The notes below the pieces were generated by a model. It ran no database searches. It was not told the DNA's origin and worked only from the letters and a program-made list of their open reading frames with translations. Positions 12,766 through 18,255 of a DNA stretch of 18,255 nt are shown here, piece after piece (position 1 is the first letter of the stretch; every line of letters starts with the position of its first letter). Where the stretch lies: positions 1 to 18,255 of the forward strand of contig JAKFUJ010000042.1 of assembly GCA_021732805.1 (NCBI GenBank), in the 5' to 3' direction. This DNA is from Betaproteobacteria bacterium. Lineage in GTDB: Bacteria; Pseudomonadota; Gammaproteobacteria; Burkholderiales; SG8-41. The translations under genes and the position numbers were made by a program.

Positions 12766-13983
12766 TCAGGTTTTTTTGCCACCGCGGTATTTGTCGTAGA
12801 GCACGCCTGCGCTGAACAGCGCTGCGATGTCAGCGTCTTTGTAGTCGAGACCGCGCACGGTTTCCTCAGTATGCTGCCCCAGCCACGGTGCAGGACGGCG
12901 GATCGCCGTCAGTTCCCCGCTGGATTTGACTGGAATGCCGAGGGATTTCATGCGGCCGATTTTCGGATGATCGTACTCAACGACCATGTCGCGCGCCTTG
13001 ATGTGCGGATCGTCGAGAATCTGCGCGTAGGTGTAGACCGGTCCGCCGGGCACTTGCGCCGCATCGAGTTTTTCGACCCAGTACGCGGTCGGCTGGGTGG
13101 CGAACACTTTTTCGATTTCGGCTTCCAGTTCATCGATGTTTTTCAGCCGCGACGGCAGGTCCTTGAAGCGCGGATCGGTCAGCCACTCCGGCTTGTTGCA
13201 GGTGATGGTGCAGAAATTGGTCCATAGCTTGTTGTTATTGGCGCCGACTGTGACGTAACCGTCGCGGGTCTTGTAAGCCTGATAAGGTGTTGAGCGGCGG
13301 TGCCTTGTGCCGGTGGCCAGCGGTTCTTCGCCGCCGCCGAAATACGCTCCGGATTCCCAGTGCGTCCACGCCAGTCCGGCTTCGAGCAGCGACGTTTCAA
13401 GATACTGGCCGCGGCCGGAGCGCAGCTTGCCGATATAGGCGCCGAGGATGGCGTAGAGCGCGGTGACGCCGCTGGAGATGTCGTTCATCGCGATGCCGAC
13501 TTTCGCCGGACGGCCGCCGGGGTGACCGGTCATCATCATGATGCCGGACATGCCCTGGGCGACGATATCGAAGCCGCCCTTGTGACCATAAGGCCCGGTC
13601 TGGCCGAAGCCGGACATCGAGGCGTAGATCACGCCGGGATTGAAGGCACTGACGGTGGCGTAATCAATGCCCAGTTTTTTGACGACGCCAGGCCGGAAAT
13701 TTTCGGCGATGATGTCGGCTTTGGCCGCGAGTTTCATGAAAATTTCCTTGCCGCGCGGATCCTTCATGTTGATGCCGACGCTTTTTTTGTTGCGGTTGAG
13801 CACCGCAAAACAGTACGACTCGTCGTTGATCTTCGGTTCGAAGCGACGGGAACCATCGCCTTCCGGGAAGTTCTCAACCTTGATGATGTCGGCGCCCATG
13901 TCGCCCAGCGCCATGGTGCAGTAGGGACCGGCCATGACTGTGGTGAGGTCGAGAACAGTGACGCCTTCAAGAGGTAGTGCCAT
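12766..13983 (-). CDS. Class III CoA-transferase (CaiB/BaiF, formyl-CoA transferase family)
   Basis: Moves CoA between carboxylic acids (for example succinyl-CoA to another dicarboxylate). The 405-residue length is standard. The start region MALPLEGVTVLDLTTVMAGPYCTMALGDMGADIIKVE is the family opening. The catalytic aspartate is Asp168 in AMNDISSGVTAL, equivalent to Asp169 of formyl-CoA transferase. ENFRPGVVKKLGID, SGFGQTGPY and the glycine-rich PGGRPAKVG also match. Start ATG 13983, with GGAG about 9 bases upstream. It is divergent from Bug gene 4 across 177 bp and followed by the guanidinium exporter. In this setting it may activate a carboxylate taken up by a Bug-linked transporter, but no acyl-CoA lyase, ligase or dehydrogenase is in view to say which. 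Confidence 0.92.
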   Translation of the reverse strand: MALPLEGVTVLDLTTVMAGPYCTMALGDMGADIIKVENFPEGDGSRRFEPKINDESYCFAVLNRNKKSVGINMKDPRGKEIFMKLAAKADIIAENFRPGVVKKLGIDYATVSAFNPGVIYASMSGFGQTGPYGHKGGFDIVAQGMSGIMMMTGHPGGRPAKVGIAMNDISSGVTALYAILGAYIGKLRSGRGQYLETSLLEAGLAWTHWESGAYFGGGEEPLATGTRHRRSTPYQAYKTRDGYVTVGANNNKLWTNFCTITCNKPEWLTDPRFKDLPSRLKNIDELEAEIEKVFATQPTAYWVEKLDAAQVPGGPVYTYAQILDDPHIKARDMVVEYDHPKIGRMKSLGIPVKSSGELTAIRRPAPWLGQHTEETVRGLDYKDADIAALFSAGVLYDKYRGGKKT

Positions 13984-14087
13984 TTGCGGATGCTCCGGGG
14001 ATGTTGATGGGCGTCGAGCAGACCGGCGTTATCGGGAGTGCGGCAAGCGGCTATTTTATCCTGCGCCTGACACACGGGAAACCGCGG

Positions 14088-14117
14088 TTGATGCCCTGTG
14101 CGGTTATCGCGGATAAT
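14088..14117 (+). promoter_or_regulatory. Putative sigma-70 promoter of Bug gene 4
   Basis: TTGATG (14088-14093) and GATAAT (14112-14117) are separated by 18 bases and lie about 45 bp ahead of the Bug 4 start. Four of six and five of six bases fit the consensus. The position within the divergent gap with the CoA-transferase is right. Activity is inferred. Confidence 0.4.
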
Positions 14118-14160
14118 AGGCAGGGAGTCAAAAAATATTTACTACAACAGGAGTAGAATC

Positions 14161-15129
14161 ATGAAATCAGCGATTCAATGTGTTTGCGCAGCGCTGGCGA
14201 CGCTGCTGGTGGCGCCGCTGCCGGCGATTGCGCAGAAATACCCGGACAAGGCGGTGCGGGTCGTGATCGTATTTCCGCCCGGCGGATCCAACGATGTTGT
14301 GGGGCGTATCGTGTTCCAGAAGGTGTCGGAAATCATGGGGCAGCAGTTTGTCATCGACAATCGCGGCGGTGCTGCCGGGCAGATCGGCTCGGAGATTGTC
14401 GCCCAGAGTCCGGCTGACGGTTACACCGTCATGGTGCAGTCCACGACCCACGTGGCGAACGCGCATCTCTACAAGAAGCTTAATTACGACGTGCTCAAGG
14501 ATTTCATCGGTGTGACGACTTTGGCGCGGCAGGTAGGCATGCTGGTGGTGCATCCGTCGTTGCCGGCAAAGACGGGCAGGGAATTCATTGCGCTGGCGAA
14601 AAAACGTCCGGGTGAGCTGGTCTACGGCTCCGCCGGGAACGGCAGTTTCGTGCACTTGTCCATGGCGCTGATGGCCTCGATGTCGAACCTGAAAATGATC
14701 CATGTGCCGTACAAAGGCGGTGGCCCTGCGGGAACTGCGATTGTTGGCGGCGAGACGCAGGCGATGCTGGCTACCATCGGTTCGTTGACGCCGCATCTCA
14801 AGTCGCAGCGCGTGCGGCCGCTGGGTGTGAGTTCCGACAAACGCACAACGCAGTTTCCGGATGTGCCGGCAATCGCGGAATTTGTGCCGGGATATGAATT
14901 TACCGCCTGGGTCGGTACTTTTGTACCCGCGGGCACGCCGAAGGCGATTGTCGGCAGTCTGAATGCCGCGTTGGGCAAGGCGCTGGCTGATCCCGGCGTG
15001 GCGTCGAAACTGTCGGCGCAGACACTGGATCCGCTGCATATGACGCCGGAAGAGTTTGCCGCGCGTATCAAATCGGATTACGACAAGTACGAGAAAGTGG
15101 TCAAGATCAGCGGCGCCAAGGTCGACTGA
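14161..15129 (+). CDS. TctC/Bug-family solute-binding protein 4
   Basis: A secreted receptor of 322 residues. The signal peptide MKSAIQCVCAALATLLVAPL runs to AIAQ, then KYPDKAVRVVIVFPPGGSNDVVGRIV. The segment VIDNRGGAAGQIG, PADGYTVMV, GSAGNGSFVHL, HVPYKGGGPAG and QFPDVPAIAEF complete the family pattern. AGGAG at 14149-14153 with 7-base spacing sets ATG 14161; the frame is open further up to 14098 but that would place the leader internally. It is the closest relative in the window of Bug 5: both share PGGSNDVVGRIV, STTHV.NAH and HPSLP.KT..EFIALAK, which points to a tandem duplication. A strong terminator follows 24 bp after its stop. Confidence 0.93.
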   Translation: MKSAIQCVCAALATLLVAPLPAIAQKYPDKAVRVVIVFPPGGSNDVVGRIVFQKVSEIMGQQFVIDNRGGAAGQIGSEIVAQSPADGYTVMVQSTTHVANAHLYKKLNYDVLKDFIGVTTLARQVGMLVVHPSLPAKTGREFIALAKKRPGELVYGSAGNGSFVHLSMALMASMSNLKMIHVPYKGGGPAGTAIVGGETQAMLATIGSLTPHLKSQRVRPLGVSSDKRTTQFPDVPAIAEFVPGYEFTAWVGTFVPAGTPKAIVGSLNAALGKALADPGVASKLSAQTLDPLHMTPEEFAARIKSDYDKYEKVVKISGAKVD

Positions 15130-15153
15130 CTGCTTGTTTCGACCACATCGTGT

Positions 15154-15182
15154 AAAAGCCGGTGCCTGACACCGGCTTTTTT
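15154..15182 (+). terminator. Rho-independent terminator of Bug gene 4
   Basis: AAAAGCCGGTG (15154-15164), loop CCTGA, then CACCGGCTTTT, extended to six T. The 11-base arms pair perfectly, and with A and T tracts on both sides it could also work on the minus strand. It starts 24 bp after the stop codon of Bug 4 and separates it from Bug 5, implying separate promoters. Confidence 0.92.
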
Positions 15183-15259
15183 CCGTCAGCTGGATTGTGG
15201 CCGTACCGGGGTTTGCGCATAATTTGACGGTCTGCGGCATTCAGTCTGCGGCGCTTAAT

Positions 15260-15315
15260 TTGACGTAAATTCGTTGACGTAAATCCGTTGACGTAAATCC
15301 GTTGACGTAAATCCG
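15260..15315 (+). repeat. Four tandem 14-bp repeats (TTGACGTAAATCCG) upstream of Bug gene 5
   Basis: Units at 15260-15273, 15274-15287, 15288-15301 and 15302-15315 are identical except for one base (TTCG for TCCG) in the first. Each holds TTGACG, a good -35 hexamer, and an ACGT core. The last unit shares its final G with the GGAGGA ribosome site of Bug 5. No spacer is present, so this is not a CRISPR. It could be an array of regulator sites, repeated -35 elements, or a variable-length leader tuned by slippage. Confidence 0.92.
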
Positions 15316-15327
15316 GAGGAGATTGAT

Positions 15328-16299
15328 TTGAAGTCCTTGCTTAACATGACATTGGTTGCGGCAGCCGCGACATTCGTGCCGGCAGTAGTGCTGGCGCAGA
15401 CTTATCCTGCCAAAACAGTACGCGTGGTGATTCCGTGGCCGGCAGGCGGATCGAACGATGTGGTAGGCCGCATCGTGATGCAAAAGCTGTCGGAAGCCCT
15501 CGGCCAGCAGTTCGTGATCGACAACCGCGGCGGCGCATCGGGTTCGATCGGCGCAGATGTCGTGTCCAAAGCCGCGCCAGATGGATACACCATCATGGTG
15601 CATTCGACGACGCATGTCGGCAATGCGCACATCTACGGTAAAAAACTGACTTACGACACGGTCAAGGATTTTACCGGTGTCGGCATGTTGTCGGCACAGC
15701 CGGGCGTACTGACTGTGCATCCGTCGCTGCCGGTGAAAACCGCAAAAGAGTTCATTGCGCTGGCCAAATCGAAACCGGGACAGATCAACTATTCATCATC
15801 CGGCAACGGCAGCGCGCCGCATCTGCAGATGGCGCTGCTGATCTCGACGACCGGCATCAATATCGTGCATGTGCCGTACAAAGGCGGCGCGCCGCAGGTC
15901 ACAGCCTTGCTCGCAGGAGAGACGCAGGCCTCGTTCGCAACAGTCGGCACGGTGATTACACACATTCGTAATGGCAAGCTGCGTCCTCTGGGTCTGGGTT
16001 CGACCAAACCGAGCAAGGCGCTGCCCAATGTGCCGACACTGGCCGAATCCGGTGTGCCGGGTTATGACATGAGTCCGTGGATCGGCGTGTTTGCACCGGC
16101 CGGTACGCCCAAATCGGTCATCGACAGACTCAGCAGCGAAATCAACAAGGCGCTGGCTTTGCCGGATGTGGTCAAGACGCTGGAGAACCAGGCACTGGAT
16201 CCATCGCCGAGCACGGTCGACCAGTTCAACGCTACGCTGAAGGCGGATTACGAAAAATACGGCAAGCTGATCAAGCTGACCGGTGCCAAGATCGAGTAA
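15328..16299 (+). CDS. TctC/Bug-family solute-binding protein 5
   Basis: A secreted receptor of 323 residues, beginning with TTG at 15328 behind a strong GGAGGA (15315-15320, 7-base spacing). The signal peptide MKSLLNMTLVAAAATFVPAV ends at VLAQ, followed by TYPAKTVRVVIPWPAGGSNDVVGRIV. Marks: VIDNRGGASGSIG, APDGYTIMV, SSSGNGSAPHL, HVPYKGGAPQV and ALPNVPTLAESG. By eye it is a little over half identical to Bug 4 along its whole length, the closest pair in the window, so both probably bind similar ligands. The TTG start is unusual but no ATG with a better site is near. A palindromic repeat copy starts 13 bp after its stop and likely ends the transcript. Confidence 0.93.
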   Translation: MKSLLNMTLVAAAATFVPAVVLAQTYPAKTVRVVIPWPAGGSNDVVGRIVMQKLSEALGQQFVIDNRGGASGSIGADVVSKAAPDGYTIMVHSTTHVGNAHIYGKKLTYDTVKDFTGVGMLSAQPGVLTVHPSLPVKTAKEFIALAKSKPGQINYSSSGNGSAPHLQMALLISTTGINIVHVPYKGGAPQVTALLAGETQASFATVGTVITHIRNGKLRPLGLGSTKPSKALPNVPTLAESGVPGYDMSPWIGVFAPAGTPKSVIDRLSSEINKALALPDVVKTLENQALDPSPSTVDQFNATLKADYEKYGKLIKLTGAKIE

Positions 16300-16312
16300 T
16301 CACCGCATTTGC

Positions 16313-16391
16313 AATTATTGAGTATTCTCAAAAACATGACAGCCTCGCCAGAGGCATGTTTTTGTCATTATTTATGAAATTTTCAATAATT
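16313..16391. repeat. Palindromic 71-bp element, copy 2, likely terminator
   Basis: Outer arms AATTATTGA (16313-16321) and TCAATAATT (16383-16391) are perfectly complementary. The inner hairpin AAAAACATG..CCTC-GCCA-GAGG..CATGTTTTT is the same as in copy 1 at 12329-12403. Relative to copy 1 the outer stem has a C-G pair replaced by T-A (16315/16389) and a G-C replaced by G-T, so pairing is kept while sequence changes. It follows Bug 5 and precedes the SDR gene on the same strand. Confidence 0.8.
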
Positions 16392-16456
16392 CAGCAAGCG
16401 CCGGTACCAGAGCTTGGCTTTGCGTGCCGGCGTTTTGTTTTTCTGATGGAGTCGAT

Positions 16457-17248
16457 ATGGATCTGGGCATCAGGGGTGAAACCGCTCTCGTGGTCGGCGC
16501 GAGCGAAGGCATAGGTTACGAAAGCGCCAAGGCACTGCTCGAAGAGGGCGTGGAACTGATCATCTGTTCACGCAATGCAGAAAAGCTGCGGCAGGCTGCG
16601 GCGGCGCTGGAGCAGTTCTCCGGCCGCGCCGTGCGCTGGTTTGCGGCTGATGTCACCAAGGCCGCTGACGTTACGGCCTTGCAGGAATGGCTGGCGCAGC
16701 AGGCGCCAAAACTGGATATTCTGGTGTCGGCCGTGGGCGGTAGCCAGCGCGCACTGTTCGGTGAGCTGGACGATGCGGCCTGGTATGCCAATTACGAATT
16801 CAATGTCATGGGTACGGTGCGGGTGATTCGTGCCTCGCTGGAGTCACTGAAAAAATCGGGAGCAGGGCGCATCGTGATACTCGGTGCCGCGGGGCCGCGC
16901 ATGCCGTATCCGCACCAGCTGGTGTCCAATGTGCACAAGGCGGGATTGATCGCGCTGGTGAAAACGCTGGGTGTTGAATTCCAGCCTTTTAATATTCGCG
17001 TTAATTCGGTATCACCCGGGCGCACCATGACCAGTCTCTGGACGACGCGCATCGAGAAACTCTCCCAAGAGCGTGGCGTACCGGCGGCGGCAATCGTTGA
17101 CGAGTTTGCGCATGAAATACCTTTGGGCCGGTTCGGTCAGCCCGATGAAATCGCGCCGATGGTGGCGTTTCTCGCTTCCCATAAAACGAGCTATGTGACC
17201 TGTCAGTCGATATTGGTGGATGGTGGAATTGCACGGGGATTGGTGTAA
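16457..17248 (+). CDS. SDR-family protein with degenerate catalytic residues
   Basis: A 263-residue Rossmann-fold protein of the short-chain dehydrogenase/reductase superfamily. The nucleotide motif is VVGASEGIG (residues 12-20), DVT comes after strand 4, and the C-terminal PLGRFGQPDEIAPMVAFLAS and VDGGIARGLV are typical. The catalytic tetrad is not: where Tyr-x3-Lys should be there is Ser157-Asn-Val-His-Lys161, and the active Ser of the ISS motif is replaced in VILGAAG (140-146). A recognised BKR-like subgroup of SDRs shares the SN..(K/R)AG pattern, so this is probably a lineage property rather than a decayed gene. Whether it is a reductase, or another Rossmann enzyme, is open. ATG 16457 follows GGAG with 5-base spacing; an in-frame ATG at 16424 lacks a site. 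Confidence 0.87.
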   Translation: MDLGIRGETALVVGASEGIGYESAKALLEEGVELIICSRNAEKLRQAAAALEQFSGRAVRWFAADVTKAADVTALQEWLAQQAPKLDILVSAVGGSQRALFGELDDAAWYANYEFNVMGTVRVIRASLESLKKSGAGRIVILGAAGPRMPYPHQLVSNVHKAGLIALVKTLGVEFQPFNIRVNSVSPGRTMTSLWTTRIEKLSQERGVPAAAIVDEFAHEIPLGRFGQPDEIAPMVAFLASHKTSYVTCQSILVDGGIARGLV

Positions 17249-17263
17249 TTTCCCTCACCCCCG

Positions 17264-17289
17264 CCCCTCTCCCCCAAAAGGGAGAGGGG
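17264..17289. repeat. GC-rich palindrome CCCCTCTCCC..GGGAGAGGGG
   Basis: Ten-base perfect arms (17264-17273 and 17280-17289) around CCAAAA. The wider text CCCTCACCCCCGCCCCTCTCCC is a dispersed repeat I recall from many proteobacterial genomes. It begins 15 bp after the SDR stop. There is no T tract, so it is better seen as a REP-like repeat than a classical terminator. Confidence 0.75.
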
Positions 17290-17334
17290 AGATTCCTGAT
17301 GACCGTGCTGATGCACGGCCATGAGATCGGAATT

Positions 17335-17361
17335 GGTGGCATTGCGCGCGGCCTGATCTGA
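17335..17361 (+). pseudogene. Remnant of an SDR 3' end (second GGIARGL stop)
   Basis: The codons at 17335-17355 spell GGIARGL and are followed by Ile and a TGA stop. The real SDR gene ends GGIARGL-Val-stop at 17222-17248. Over the shared 21 bases 16 match, and all five differences are synonymous. Upstream (from about 17298) the frame reads MTVLMHGHEIGI, which does not match the gene. It looks like the trimmed end of a related SDR gene, separated from the intact gene by a GC-rich palindromic repeat. No function is implied. Confidence 0.5.
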
Positions 17362-17504
17362 AGCGCAACTGGCTGTTTGCTGCGTCCGTATCGTGACAAT
17401 GATGCGTGATTTGGTTTTTTGCGGTTGCCGTTGAGTGTTGTTTTGTGCATCATCGTCGGGCGCGAAGAAAACCAATTCAAACACCGGCGCGTACTGGAGG
17501 ATAA

Positions 17505-18255
17505 ATGAAGCAAAAAAATCTGTTTTGCCGTTTTACGTTGCGTAATGTCGTTGCCGCCGGTCTGTTGGCATCAGTTCCAGTCATTGCGCAGACGCAGGTG
17601 TTTCCGAACAAGCCCGTGCGTATCGTCAATCCCGCAGCGCCCGGTGGCAACAGCGAGGTGTTTTTCCGCCTGCTGCAGCCGAAAATGGTTGAATTTCTCG
17701 GTCAGCAGATGGTGATGGATTACCGGCCAGGCGCCGGGGGCACCATCGGCGGCGATGTCGTGGCGAAAAGCGCCCCCGATGGTTACACCACAGGTCTGAT
17801 GGCGGCGAGTTTTGTCATCAACCCGGCAATGATCCGCAAACTGCCGTTCAATACGCTGAAGGATTTCACGCCGCTGGGTCTGATTGTCGATGTGCCTTCG
17901 GGGCTGGTGCTGCATCCTTCGCTGCCGGTGAAGAACCTGAAGGAACTGATCGCGCTGTCGAAAAAACGCCCGGGCGAAATTTTCTATTCAACCTCGGGCC
18001 GGGGTACTGTGGGGCATCTGTCGGGTGAATTGCTCAACAGCATGGCCGGCACGAAACTGGTGCATGTGCCGTACAAGGGCGCCGGTCCTGCGGTCATCGA
18101 CCTTGTCGCCGGACAGGTGCAACTGCAGTTTGCGAGCATGCCGCTGCTGACGGGCTATATCGCAGCGGGGCGGCTGAAGCTGATTGCGCAGACCGGCGCC
18201 GCGCGCTCCGGGTACGCGCCGCAGATTCCGACGATGGAAGAGGCCGGTCTGCGCC
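17505..18255 (+). CDS. TctC/Bug-family solute-binding protein 6, cut by the window end
   Basis: The frame runs from ATG 17505 to the right edge without a stop, giving about 250 residues of an expected 320 or so. The signal peptide begins MKQKNLFCRFTLRNVVAAGL and ends near PVIAQ. The mature part has VFPNKPVRIVNPAAPGGNSEVFFRLL, VMDYRPGAGGTIG, APDGYTTGLM, STSGRGTVGHL, HVPYKGAGPAV and a PQIPTMEEAG segment close to the cut. The pocket motif NPAAPGGNSE differs from the PF.PGG.(D/N)D of the others, with Glu at the position usually held by Asp, and DYRPGAGG replaces DNRxGAxG. GGAGG at 17496-17500 lies only 4 bases before ATG. It follows the SDR gene after 256 bp holding two repeat-like features. Confidence 0.92.
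   Translation, partial: MKQKNLFCRFTLRNVVAAGLLASVPVIAQTQVFPNKPVRIVNPAAPGGNSEVFFRLLQPKMVEFLGQQMVMDYRPGAGGTIGGDVVAKSAPDGYTTGLMAASFVINPAMIRKLPFNTLKDFTPLGLIVDVPSGLVLHPSLPVKNLKELIALSKKRPGEIFYSTSGRGTVGHLSGELLNSMAGTKLVHVPYKGAGPAVIDLVAGQVQLQFASMPLLTGYIAAGRLKLIAQTGAARSGYAPQIPTMEEAGLR

Noticed and set aside
15260..15315. CRISPR array
   Set aside because: Units are 14 bp and directly adjoining, with no spacers and no cas genes.

Overview
The window looks like chromosomal DNA of a betaproteobacterium, most likely Burkholderiales or a near relative. It is GC-rich, genes are packed with good Shine-Dalgarno sites, and there are six genes for secreted TctC/Bug-family solute-binding proteins, an expansion typical of that group. 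There is no rRNA, tRNA, phage gene, transposase or CRISPR array. All names are assigned by reading motifs in translated protein; nothing was searched against a database.

Layout. 1-300: the 3' end of a polysaccharide deacetylase (PuuE-like). 321-336: a perfect-consensus sigma-54 promoter serving the first Bug gene (421-1410). 1430-2053 (minus): a stand-alone GAF-domain protein, divergent across a 403-bp gap from a catabolic-looking run on the plus strand. That run is an aconitase-family dehydratase large subunit (2457-3752) and small subunit (3889-4407), an enolase-superfamily enzyme overlapping it by 4 bp (4404-5534), Bug protein 2 (5703-6647), an isocitrate lyase/PEP-mutase-family C-C lyase (6679-7572), an FMN alpha-hydroxy-acid oxidase (7662-8906), Bug protein 3 (8952-9929) and an isocitrate/isopropylmalate-type dehydrogenase (9939-10994). 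Then come a small secreted four-cysteine protein (11085-11660) and a glutathione S-transferase (11706-12335). A minus-strand pair follows: a Gdx-type guanidinium exporter and a class III CoA-transferase (12430-13983). The rest is on the plus strand: two closely related Bug proteins (14161-15129, 15328-16299), an SDR-family protein with a degenerate active site (16457-17248), and a sixth Bug protein cut by the window end (17505-).

How it may work together (inference). The enzymes form a plausible carboxylate degradation route: Bug proteins capture a carboxylate in the periplasm, the enolase-superfamily and aconitase-type enzymes rearrange or (de)hydrate it, the dehydrogenase or FMN oxidase oxidises a hydroxy acid, and the lyase splits a 2-hydroxy-dicarboxylate. 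A dehydratase pair plus an isocitrate-lyase-family lyase recalls 2,3-dimethylmalate dehydratase and lyase of nicotinate fermentation. Several enzymes carry unusual residues at substrate-contact positions, so the substrate is probably not that of textbook relatives. No TctA/TctB membrane partner and no DNA-binding regulator is present.

Non-coding structure is rich: a 71-bp palindromic element present twice (90% identical, with a compensatory base-pair change), four perfect 14-bp tandem repeats abutting a ribosome binding site, a CCACAGAG-type inverted repeat inside the dehydratase operon, and a short echo of the SDR gene's 3' end whose differences from the gene are all synonymous.
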